A DNA stretch of 5,418 nucleotides from Oscillospiraceae bacterium (GCA_016296045.1 JAEDKB010000128.1:1-5418); one strand, 5' to 3'; positions 1 through 5,418 are shown, numbered from the stretch's first letter. Notes: generated from the letters alone by a model not told the origin. Program-made: numbers and translations.

Positions 1-2208
1 CGCACTTCCTTCGATCCGATCGATCACATAGCCGTCAAACTCCGGCACGGGCAATATAAAGATATCCCCGAAGAAGCGCTCCGGATACAGCGCCGTAATC
101 TTTCTGCCCTCCGCCGTCACGGCGATAACCGGCGACGCTTCCCGATAGGTCAGCTCCTGCGTGGCAGATTGCAGCGCAAGCACTGCGTCCGTCAATTCGG
201 TCGCCGTACTGAAATAGTTTGCATCCACTGCCACGGCGTTCTCATACGCTTCCTCATAGGCTGCAACCGACTCTTCGGAAAATGCCGATTTATCGATCGG
301 CTGCGTATCCTCCGCTGTCAGCAGCGCCTGAAGCTGAGAATGATCGGCGCTCGGAACGCATTCCATTGCCGGAGGCTTCGGAAGCTCCGGCTCCTGCGTA
401 CACTTGGTAAAGCCGGGGAAAAATCGGAAGGAATCGCGCATCTGCTCAAAGCGCTCAAACTCCAACGTTTTGTTCAGCGACCAATTCCACATTTTCGCGC
501 TGTTTGACCACATACGGTCGATCAGATTAAACACGCCGTCCGTATCCTCTTCGCCGTTCCAGACCTGCTCCTCCGTACGCCAGCCGCCGAAGTCGCCCCA
601 GATCAGGAAAAATCCGCCTCCCAGACCGTCAGTCACATCCATGCCGCTCTCATCGGCATTATAAAGCCTGGAAGGGTTCCATTCCTCATAAATCAGTTCT
701 TCCGTAGAATGATGAAACGACCACCAAGTATTTTCCGGATCGCGTGCGTCTCCGTTGCCGCTTCTTTCCGTATAGCGTAAAACATAGTAGCAATAGTTCT
801 GAATGCAGTTATACAGCGTTCGTCCGTCAGCAAGATATTCCTCCGTATCATCGCTGTCCTCCAAATCCCAGACGCAAAGCTCAATATCCGGATCCAATTC
901 AATATTTCTTCGGGTATTGTAGAGCACATCATGAAATGCACGGATCGAGGTATAGCCCGTTGCTTTGAGCAGCGCTGCCACTTCATTTGCAAAATCCGCC
1001 GCGGTATCGTAGGCGTTTTCGCCGCCCTCCACATGATCCTCGGCATAGGTCTGCCATCCGTCACCGCCGGAAACGGACAGCTCGTCAAAACAGAAATTGA
1101 ATTTCGTGCAGCCAAGCCCGTAGAAAAACTCCGCGTATGCCTGCAATACCGCCAGTCCAAACGCTCTGGCAACCGGATTGGCAACATCCAGCGTAGAATC
1201 GGTGCTTTCCACACAAATCGACGAAAAATTGACATTCGTATAGGCTTCTTCGTCATACGGCTGCATTGTGCCGCCATCCGTTACCATTCCGTCGGCAGCA
1301 TAGGTTACGCCGCCATAGGAAAAACTGAAATCGGGATGTTCTGCAACAAATTCCGCGTAGCGTTTGGTCAAAACATCGCAATGCGACGGCATATCAAAGT
1401 CCGGTATCAGCTCAACATGATACTTCTGTGCATATTCGGCAAGATCACGAAGGTCATCCGCCGTATAGAATTGATCCGCTTTCGGATCGGGATAGTCCTC
1501 ATTCCAGCCGGAATCGTAACCGATCAGCCAACTGAAATCATTGCCGTTTCTGTCCGGCTCGCCGCTCCAGATATCGGTCCGAAGGCCTTGATCTTCCCCC
1601 ATGTGCAGTTCCAACTGGTTGTAGCCCAGCCATGACATTTGGCTGATCAGATTTTTCAGCCAAGGAACTGTCCAGTATTTTCTGGCGCAGTCGATCATGA
1701 CCGCCCGCTGTTCGGTATCGGGCGTATCGGCAATCACGCAGCAGGCAATGCTGTTGGATCTTTCGGTCAGCAAAAGCCGCAGCAGTGTTCGGGCGCCGTA
1801 GAGCAGGCCGTCCGTGTCCGCTGCCGTTACAAAAGCGTTTTCCTCCGTAACCCGAATCTCATATGCTTGCGGAGCAAGCTTATCGGAAAAGCCGAAAATG
1901 AGATCGCCTGCGTCAACGCTTTCCGCTTCGCCCCAACAAAGCGGCAGAGGCTCCTTGCCCGGCTTTCCGGCAGCGGCAAATTCCGAACTGATCAGTTGCA
2001 GCGTCTCGGTCAGCGCGTCATCCGGCTTTTGTGTGGTAATCACAAAAAACCGCGCTTCCGGACGCAGAGCAAAGCTGCCCTCTTCTTCGGAATATCGATC
2101 CACCGTCAGCGCAATATCCTCCGTCTGCGCATAGGCAGGAAGAATGATCGAAACCAGAATGACGCAGCATATCAGCGCTGCGACCGTTCTTCTGCCCAGC
2201 CGGTTCAT
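1..2208 (-). CDS. Secreted glycoside hydrolase family 20 enzyme with FIVAR module (3' end beyond window)
   Basis: Secreted GH20 enzyme, expected to release N-acetylhexosamine or lacto-N-biose units from glycans outside the cell by substrate-assisted retention. 736 codons are in the window and the frame is still open at the left edge. Residues 1-27 form a signal peptide (RR near the start, hydrophobic core, cut after AYA). About 35-160 resembles the GH20b domain (YGARTLLRLL). The GH20 barrel follows: R168 and IDCAR (172-176), ELHMGEDQGLR (200-210), ELIPDFDMPSH (266-276), the catalytic pair D375-E376, VWD (446-448), an NCIQNY stretch (467-472) and IWGD (536-539). About 624-688 matches a FIVAR helical module, and 693-736 starts a beta-rich module ending in FDGYVIDRIEG. 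The start ATG is preceded by AAAGGGG at 7 bases. Several motif positions differ from the family norm (see findings). The missing C-terminus may carry a cell-wall or membrane anchor; this cannot be seen. Family is certain enough; substrate is not. Confidence 0.92.
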   Translation of the reverse strand, partial: MNRLGRRTVAALICCVILVSIILPAYAQTEDIALTVDRYSEEEGSFALRPEARFFVITTQKPDDALTETLQLISSEFAAAGKPGKEPLPLCWGEAESVDAGDLIFGFSDKLAPQAYEIRVTEENAFVTAADTDGLLYGARTLLRLLLTERSNSIACCVIADTPDTEQRAVMIDCARKYWTVPWLKNLISQMSWLGYNQLELHMGEDQGLRTDIWSGEPDRNGNDFSWLIGYDSGWNEDYPDPKADQFYTADDLRDLAEYAQKYHVELIPDFDMPSHCDVLTKRYAEFVAEHPDFSFSYGGVTYAADGMVTDGGTMQPYDEEAYTNVNFSSICVESTDSTLDVANPVARAFGLAVLQAYAEFFYGLGCTKFNFCFDELSVSGGDGWQTYAEDHVEGGENAYDTAADFANEVAALLKATGYTSIRAFHDVLYNTRRNIELDPDIELCVWDLEDSDDTEEYLADGRTLYNCIQNYCYYVLRYTERSGNGDARDPENTWWSFHHSTEELIYEEWNPSRLYNADESGMDVTDGLGGGFFLIWGDFGGWRTEEQVWNGEEDTDGVFNLIDRMWSNSAKMWNWSLNKTLEFERFEQMRDSFRFFPGFTKCTQEPELPKPPAMECVPSADHSQLQALLTAEDTQPIDKSAFSEESVAAYEEAYENAVAVDANYFSTATELTDAVLALQSATQELTYREASPVIAVTAEGRKITALYPERFFGDIFILPVPEFDGYVIDRIEGSA

Positions 2209-2215
2209 AAAAGCG

Positions 2216-2222
2216 CCCCTTT
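2216..2222 (-). promoter_or_regulatory. Ribosome binding site of the GH20 gene
   Basis: On the minus strand this reads AAAGGGG, 7 bases before the ATG at 2208. It supports that ATG as the start, as does the signal peptide that begins directly there. Confidence 0.75.
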
Positions 2223-2246
2223 CAAGAATACTCGTTTTCTGTTTAT

Positions 2247-2276
2247 ATCATACCGCGAAATGTCGAACATTGTCAA
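2247..2276 (-). promoter_or_regulatory. SigA-type promoter for the GH20 gene
   Basis: Reading the minus strand, the -35 box TTGACA (2271-2276, perfect consensus) is followed by an 18-base spacer and the -10 box TATGAT (2247-2252, five of six consensus bases). Transcription would begin near 2240, giving a leader of about 30 bases. A run of A on this strand (T-run on plus at 2297-2307) lies upstream of the -35 box and could act as an UP-like element. Seen in sequence; activity is inferred. Confidence 0.8.
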
Positions 2277-2305
2277 CTTGTTTTGCGCTTATGCTGTTTT
2301 TTTAT

Positions 2306-2334
2306 TTGACCTATGTGGCATAGTTTGGTATGAT
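2306..2334 (+). promoter_or_regulatory. SigA-type promoter for the thioesterase-rimM-trmD-sirtuin-trmO operon
   Basis: The -35 box TTGACC (2306-2311), a 17-base spacer and the -10 box TATGAT (2329-2334) form a near-consensus housekeeping promoter. Transcription would begin near 2341, leaving a leader of about 48 bases that is A-rich, has no evident hairpin and ends in the ribosome binding site. A T-run sits just upstream of the -35 box. No other promoter is evident further down, where the genes overlap or nearly touch, so this is probably the main promoter for all five genes. Confidence 0.8.
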
Positions 2335-2373
2335 AAACACGAAATCGCATTGCTTTAAAAAACAAATAACAGC

Positions 2374-2381
2374 AAAGGAAG
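2374..2381 (+). promoter_or_regulatory. Ribosome binding site of the thioesterase gene
   Basis: AAAGGAAG lies 7 bases before the ATG at 2389 and fixes that start. Confidence 0.75.
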
Positions 2382-2388
2382 ATACGTT

Positions 2389-2775
2389 ATGGCAATTGAA
2401 ATCGGAATCAAGGGTCTTGCCCAGGCGCTCGTTGAACAGGAGGATACCGCCAAGGCTGTCGGCTCAGGCGATCTGCTGGTCTACGCGACGCCCTGCATGG
2501 TCGCGCTGATGGAGGGTGCTGCCTGTGAATCCATCGCGCCCTTTCTCGCAGACGGTGAAAGCTCCGTCGGCACAATGATGAACGTTTCTCACACCTCCGC
2601 GACCCCCGTGGGTATGGAGGTTCGCGCTGAATCGGTCGTGACCGCCATAGACGGCAGGAAGATCACCTTTGAAATTGTTGCATATGATGAATGCGGGCAG
2701 ATCGGCAGAGCCGTACATGAGCGCGTCATCATCAAAGCAGACCGTTTTTTGGAAAAAACCTACGATAAAATCTGA
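2389..2775 (+). CDS. FlK-like hotdog-fold thioesterase
   Basis: A 128-residue protein of the fluoroacetyl-CoA-thioesterase-like (FlK) group of hotdog enzymes, expected to hydrolyse a short acyl-CoA or related thioester in the cytoplasm, probably as a dimer. The known FlK catalytic set is Thr42, Glu50 and His76. Here T34 (in ATPCMVALME), E42 (same motif) and H68 (VSHTSATPVG) keep exactly the same spacing of 8 and 26 residues. Further family features are VGT (60-62), the DGRKITFEI strand (about 88-96) and the HER stretch near the C-terminus. It is the first gene after the promoter and ends 13 bases before rimM, so it is probably co-transcribed with it. Real fluoroacetate detoxification is unlikely in this setting; many bacteria carry such proteins without a known substrate. 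The family call is firm and the substrate is unknown. Confidence 0.88.
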   Translation: MAIEIGIKGLAQALVEQEDTAKAVGSGDLLVYATPCMVALMEGAACESIAPFLADGESSVGTMMNVSHTSATPVGMEVRAESVVTAIDGRKITFEIVAYDECGQIGRAVHERVIIKADRFLEKTYDKI

Positions 2776-2776
2776 C

Positions 2777-2782
2777 AGAGGT
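2777..2782 (+). promoter_or_regulatory. Ribosome binding site deciding the rimM start
   Basis: AGAGGT lies 6 bases before the ATG at 2789, in the short gap after the thioesterase stop codon. It favours 2789 over the in-frame TTG at 2669, which lies inside the upstream gene. Confidence 0.7.
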
Positions 2783-2788
2783 ACGGAT

Positions 2789-3289
2789 ATGGATAAAGAA
2801 CTTCTGGAGACCGGTGAGGTCGTCAGCACACATGGAATTCAAGGAGAAATTAAAATTCTTCCCTGGGCGGACAGCCCCGAATTTTTGCTGGATTTTGATA
2901 CATTTTACCTGAACGGAAAGCCATACGGTGTTGTCTCTTCGCGTGTGCACAAAACCTGCGTTTTGGCGAAGCTGCGCGGCATTGACACGCCGGAGCAGGC
3001 AACGCTTCTTCGCGGTCAGACCGTGTGTGTTGACCGCAGCGGGCTGTCTTTGCCGGAGGGCACCGTGTTCATTGCCGACCTGATCGGCTGCCGTGTGCTG
3101 GACGAAAACGGTACGCAGATCGGCAAGATCAAAGACGTTCTGACCATGCCCTCAAGCGATGTTTATGTTATTGAGGGTACGAAAAAATATATGATTCCTG
3201 CCGTGAAAGAATTTATCCGCGAGATCAACGTCGCGGAGGGCTTTGTCCGCGTGCATCTGATTGAAGGAATGGCGACCGATGAGAATTGA
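2789..3289 (+). CDS. rimM: Ribosome maturation factor RimM
   Basis: RimM binds ribosomal protein S19 and helps form the head of the 30S subunit during assembly. The 166-residue length is normal for the family. The N-terminal RimM domain shows GEVVSTHGIQGEIKI (residues 9-23), with the family's HG..GE core, and the AKLRGIDTPEQATLLRGQ stretch (60-77). The C-terminal PRC-barrel domain begins at DLIGCRVLDENG (97-108), continues with IGKIKDVL and YMIPAVKEFI (134-143), and ends with VHLIEGM. The start is set by the ribosome binding site at 2777-2782 and by the family's N-terminal length. It overlaps trmD by 11 bases, which suggests coupled translation. rimM-trmD is a very common bacterial pair, but the usual rpsP and KH-domain genes are not upstream here. 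Confidence 0.95.
   Translation: MDKELLETGEVVSTHGIQGEIKILPWADSPEFLLDFDTFYLNGKPYGVVSSRVHKTCVLAKLRGIDTPEQATLLRGQTVCVDRSGLSLPEGTVFIADLIGCRVLDENGTQIGKIKDVLTMPSSDVYVIEGTKKYMIPAVKEFIREINVAEGFVRVHLIEGMATDEN
3263..3268 (+). promoter_or_regulatory. Ribosome binding site deciding the trmD start
   Basis: GAAGGA inside the 3' end of rimM lies 10 bases before the ATG at 3279. The in-frame TTG at 3261 would overlap this site and add six residues that the family lacks before MRIDILTLFP. Confidence 0.65.
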
Positions 3290-4052
3290 TATCCTGACGC
3301 TGTTTCCCGACACTGTCGGAGACATGATGAATGAATCCATTCTGGGCAGAGCGCAGGAACGCGGCTACATCCGCATTGAAACGCACCAGATCCGAGATTA
3401 TACAAAAAACAAACAGAATCAGGTGGATGATTATCCTTACGGCGGCGGACGCGGCGCGGTGATGCAGGCTGACCCGCTGTATCATGCATGGTGCCACGCC
3501 TGTGACGAAGCAGGCGGGCCGGTGCACACGATCTATCTTTCTCCCTGCGGCCATGTGTTTTGTCAGCAGGATGCAAAGCGGCTGTCCAAAATGGAGAACC
3601 TTATTCTGGTCTGCGGACATTATGAGGGCATCGATCAGCGGTTTATTGACGAGTGCGTGGACGAAGAAATTTCAATCGGCGATTTTGTTCTGACCGGCGG
3701 CGAGATCCCCGCCATGGCGATTGCGGACTCCGTATGCCGCCTTGTCCCCGGCGTTCTGCCCGATGCGGAATGTTTTGAAGACGAAAGCCATTGGGACGGC
3801 ACGCTGGAATATCCGCAGTACAGCCGTCCGGCGATCTGGCACGGACGGGAAGTGCCGCCGATTCTTGTTTCAGGCGATCACGCAAAGGTTGCACGCTGGC
3901 GCAGAAAGCAATCCCTGCTTCGCACCCGCGAGCGCAGGCCGGATATGTACCGTAAGTTAAAGCTGGAATCGAAGGAAGACAAAAAGATACTGAGGGAGAT
4001 TGCAGACGATGACGAGCTTGCAGCAGCTGAAGCAATGGATTCAGGAAAGTAG
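3279..4052 (+). CDS. trmD: tRNA (guanine37-N1)-methyltransferase TrmD
   Basis: TrmD uses S-adenosylmethionine to make m1G37 in tRNAs that have G36-G37, which prevents +1 frameshifting. It is a dimeric SPOUT enzyme with a deep trefoil knot. The protein is 257 residues, a normal length. Visible motifs are MRIDILTLFP (1-10), DDYPYGGGRGAVM (50-62), the knot segments LSPCG (88-92), CGHYEGIDQR (112-121) and ISIGDFVLTGGE (131-142), then R154 in VCRLVPG and EYPQYSRP (177-184) before the C-terminal domain. R154 falls at the same number as the catalytic Arg154 of the Haemophilus enzyme. By ungapped alignment the position of its catalytic Asp169 is E169, with D168 beside it (see findings). The start ATG lies inside the end of rimM. 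The 3' end overlaps the sirtuin gene by 44 bases in another frame. Confidence 0.96.
   Translation: MRIDILTLFPDTVGDMMNESILGRAQERGYIRIETHQIRDYTKNKQNQVDDYPYGGGRGAVMQADPLYHAWCHACDEAGGPVHTIYLSPCGHVFCQQDAKRLSKMENLILVCGHYEGIDQRFIDECVDEEISIGDFVLTGGEIPAMAIADSVCRLVPGVLPDAECFEDESHWDGTLEYPQYSRPAIWHGREVPPILVSGDHAKVARWRRKQSLLRTRERRPDMYRKLKLESKEDKKILREIADDDELAAAEAMDSGK
3993..3998 (+). promoter_or_regulatory. Ribosome binding site deciding the sirtuin start
   Basis: AGGGAG within the 3' end of trmD lies 10 bases before the ATG at 4009. A TTG at 4000, in the same frame, is only one base from this site and is therefore a poorer start. Confidence 0.6.
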
Positions 4053-4722
4053 CCGTGCCGTCTTTTTCGGCGGTGCCGGCGTTTCCACGGAAAGCGGCAT
4101 CCCCGACTTTCGCAGCGTGGACGGTTTATATCATCAGAAGTTCGACTATCCTCCGGAAACCATCATCAGCCACAGCTTTTACGAGCGCAAGCCAGAGTAT
4201 TTTTTTAATTTTTACCGTGAAAAAATGCTGCCGCTCGGCTTTATGCCTAACATTACGCATCGGGTTCTGGCGCGGCTGGAGCAGGAAGGGCATCTGGCGG
4301 CAGTCGTCACACAGAATATTGACGGTTTGCACCAAAAAGCGGGCAGTAAAAATGTTTTCGAGCTGCATGGCAGCGTCCTGCGTAATTACTGCGTAAAATG
4401 TCACAAATATTATCCGGCGGAAACCGTGCGTGATGCAAAGGGCGTTCCCCTGTGTGACTGCGGCGGCATTATCAAGCCGGATGTCGTGCTATATGAAGAG
4501 CCGCTGAACGAGAACGTTATGGCCGGGGCGATCCACGCGATCCGCAAAGCCGATCTTCTGATTGTCGGCGGCACAAGCCTGACGGTCTATCCCGCTGCCG
4601 GATTGCTGCAATATTACCGCGGCAGCCGGCTGGTTCTGATCAATCGTGATGAAACACCCTATGACTCCTACGCCGATCTGGTTTTCCACGATTCTCTCGG
4701 CAAAATTTTTGCACAGTTGTGA
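4009..4722 (+). CDS. SIR2-family NAD-dependent protein deacylase (sirtuin)
   Basis: Sirtuins remove acetyl or other acyl groups from lysines, using NAD+ and releasing nicotinamide and O-acyl-ADP-ribose. The 237-residue protein is a complete single-domain bacterial sirtuin. It has the Rossmann motif GAGVSTESGIPDFRS (22-36), TQNIDGLH (101-108) with N103 and D105 for NAD/nicotinamide, the catalytic H120 in ELHGS, and four zinc cysteines C128-x2-C131 and C149-x-C151. It also has KPDVVLYEE (156-164), GGTSLTVYPA (187-196) and INRD (211-214). All key residues are present, so it should be active. I cannot tell deacetylase from longer-chain deacylase; the Tyr-x2-Arg pair typical of desuccinylases (CobB/SIRT5) is not clearly visible. 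It starts inside trmD and ends 8 bases before trmO, so translation is probably coupled along the operon. Relatives are called CobB or SrtN. Confidence 0.94.
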   Translation: MTSLQQLKQWIQESSRAVFFGGAGVSTESGIPDFRSVDGLYHQKFDYPPETIISHSFYERKPEYFFNFYREKMLPLGFMPNITHRVLARLEQEGHLAAVVTQNIDGLHQKAGSKNVFELHGSVLRNYCVKCHKYYPAETVRDAKGVPLCDCGGIIKPDVVLYEEPLNENVMAGAIHAIRKADLLIVGGTSLTVYPAAGLLQYYRGSRLVLINRDETPYDSYADLVFHDSLGKIFAQL

Positions 4723-4726
4723 GGTG
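4721..4726 (+). promoter_or_regulatory. Ribosome binding site of trmO
   Basis: GAGGTG overlaps the sirtuin stop codon TGA, with its GAGG core 6 bases before the ATG at 4731. Ribosomes ending the sirtuin would pass straight over it, which fits coupled translation. Confidence 0.7.
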
Positions 4727-4730
4727 AATT

Positions 4731-5418
4731 ATGGAGCTTTCACCCATTGCTTATATCCGCAGCGAGTTTCCGACAAAATTCGGTATCCCGCGGCAAAGCG
4801 GTCTGGTCAGCTCTCTGCGTGCCATGATCGTCTTTGAGCCGATGTATCGAAATCCGGATGCACTGCGCGGCATAGAAAGCTTTTCCCATCTATGGCTCAT
4901 CTGGGAATTTTCGGAAGCTCTCCGAAAAGGCTGGTCGCCTACCGTCCGTCCGCCGCGTCTCGGCGGAAATACGCGTATCGGCGTTTTTGCCACACGCTCA
5001 CCCTTCCGGCCGAACCCTATCGGGCTGTCGTGTGTTCGTCTGGAGCAGGTATGTCCGGACAGCAAGCACGGTACCGTTCTGCTTGTTTCGGGTGCTGACT
5101 TAATGGACGGCACCCCAATCTACGACATAAAACCCTATATTCCATACGCCGATGCACACCCTGAGGCGGTCGGCGGCTTTGCACAGGAGGCGCCCGTTCC
5201 AACGCTGCAGGTTGATTTTCCTCCCCAACTGCTTGAACGCATTCCGGAGGATCGCAGGCAAGCTCTCATCAGTGTGCTGGCGCTTGACCCGCGTCCGTCA
5301 TATCAGGACGACCCGAAGCGCGTGTACGGAATGTCCTTTGCGGATCGGAACATCCGTTTCACCGTCAAAGGCAGTATTCTCACCGTCTGCGCCGTCGAAC
5401 CGGCTTCCCCTTCGGAAA
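4731..5418 (+). CDS. trmO: tRNA (t6A37) N6-methyltransferase TrmO/TsaA (3' end just beyond window)
   Basis: TrmO methylates the N6 of threonylcarbamoyladenosine at position 37 of some tRNAs (m6t6A37), using S-adenosylmethionine, and fine-tunes decoding. The frame stays open from 4731 to the right edge (229 complete codons). The family is about 230-240 residues long, so only the last few are missing. The signature is GVFATRSPFRPNPIGLS (84-100). It is preceded by FSHLWLIWEF (51-60) and RPPRLGG (73-79) and followed by DLMDGTPIYDIKPYIPYAD (123-141) in the single-sheet beta-barrel domain. The C-terminal domain carries DPRPSYQ (186-192), which is typical of full-length TrmO. It lies 8 bases after the sirtuin stop and is probably the fifth gene of the operon. 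No truncation or frameshift is seen. Function follows from E. coli TrmO (formerly YaeB/TsaA); whether this homologue acts on the same tRNA is inferred. Confidence 0.93.
   Translation, partial: MELSPIAYIRSEFPTKFGIPRQSGLVSSLRAMIVFEPMYRNPDALRGIESFSHLWLIWEFSEALRKGWSPTVRPPRLGGNTRIGVFATRSPFRPNPIGLSCVRLEQVCPDSKHGTVLLVSGADLMDGTPIYDIKPYIPYADAHPEAVGGFAQEAPVPTLQVDFPPQLLERIPEDRRQALISVLALDPRPSYQDDPKRVYGMSFADRNIRFTVKGSILTVCAVEPASPSE

Larger units (their letters stand above)
2241..2338. repeat. Imperfect inverted repeat covering both divergent -10 regions
   Basis: GTTTATATCATACC at 2241-2254 is the reverse complement of GGTATGATAAAC at 2327-2338 apart from one extra AT pair. The arms contain the -10 boxes of the two divergent promoters, each preceded by GG. 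The arms are about 70 bases apart, so this is more likely two similar promoters facing opposite ways, or a pair of sites for one regulator, than an RNA hairpin. Confidence 0.55.
2389..5418 (+). other. Probable five-gene translation-related operon
   Basis: Thioesterase, rimM, trmD, sirtuin and trmO all run rightward with junctions of +13, -11, -44 and +8 bases, and no terminator-like hairpin or second promoter is apparent between them. The single strong promoter at 2306-2334 could drive the whole block. The operon may continue past the right edge. Co-transcription is inferred from spacing. Confidence 0.8.

Noticed and set aside
693..1277. Minus-strand open frame of 194 residues
   Set aside because: It lies in a different frame within the GH20 gene and shows no recognisable motif; the GH20 frame holds the catalytic pair here.
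2262..2277. Imperfect dyad GTCGAACATTGTCAAC at the -35 box of the GH20 promoter, as a possible operator
   Set aside because: Only about 10 of 16 positions are symmetric and most of it is explained by the -35 box, so it is too weak to call.
931..2358. Two long plus-strand open frames (931-1635 and 1639-2358) opposite the GH20 gene
   Set aside because: They are codon-for-codon mirror frames of the GH20 gene, kept open because TTA, CTA and TCA codons are rare in it. The peptides match no family, the second crosses both promoters, and the GH20 frame has clear motifs throughout.
2341..2388. Possible riboswitch or attenuator in the leader of the plus-strand operon
   Set aside because: The leader is only about 48 bases, A-rich, with no evident stem or T-run terminator.
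2669..2788. Upstream TTG start extending RimM by 40 residues
   Set aside because: It lies inside the thioesterase gene, adds residues the family lacks, and the ATG at 2789 has a good ribosome binding site.
3261..3278. TTG start extending TrmD by six residues
   Set aside because: TrmD normally begins MxIDILTLFP, and the GAAGGA site overlaps this TTG.
4000..4008. TTG start extending the sirtuin by three residues
   Set aside because: It sits directly against the AGGGAG site, leaving no proper spacing; the ATG at 4009 fits better, though the difference is small.
4751..5113. Minus-strand open frame of 120 residues within trmO
   Set aside because: It is a shadow of the trmO coding sequence, with no motif and no ribosome binding site of note.

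Overview
The window looks like chromosomal DNA from a Gram-positive anaerobe, most likely a gut Clostridia/Oscillospirales-type Firmicute. This is an inference. It rests on the strong AGGAGG-like ribosome binding sites, the SigA-type promoters, the Firmicutes-like SIR2 and TrmD sequences, a secreted GH20 enzyme with a FIVAR module, and moderate G+C (a little over half by eye). No rRNA, tRNA, CRISPR array, insertion sequence, attachment site or phage gene was seen.

Layout. Positions 1-2208 on the minus strand hold the 5' three-quarters or more of a large secreted glycoside hydrolase of family 20 (beta-N-acetylhexosaminidase / lacto-N-biosidase family). It has a signal peptide, a GH20b-like N-terminal domain, a GH20 catalytic barrel and a FIVAR module, and it runs off the left edge. 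Positions 2209-2388 are a divergent intergenic region with two near-consensus promoters facing away from each other. From 2389 to the right edge, five genes lie head to tail on the plus strand with gaps of at most 13 bases or with overlaps: an FlK-like hotdog thioesterase (2389-2775), rimM (2789-3289), trmD (3279-4052), a SIR2-family NAD-dependent deacylase (4009-4722) and trmO/tsaA (4731 to the edge, nearly complete).

How the genes fit together. The left gene is an extracellular glycan-degrading enzyme, probably acting on N-acetylhexosamine-containing host or microbial glycans. The right-hand block is probably one operon devoted mainly to translation. RimM assembles the 30S subunit. TrmD makes m1G37 and TrmO makes m6t6A37, so two enzymes in one operon modify the same tRNA position, next to the anticodon. 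The usual partners of rimM-trmD (rpsP and a KH-domain gene before, rplS after) are absent here. Their places are taken by an acyl-CoA-thioesterase-like gene and a sirtuin, two acyl-related enzymes whose link to translation is unexplained.

No clearly new defence, mobile or RNA-based system is visible. The points most worth a second look are the position-37 operon with its acyl-related members, the divergent catalytic motifs of the GH20 enzyme, and the mirror-image divergent promoters.
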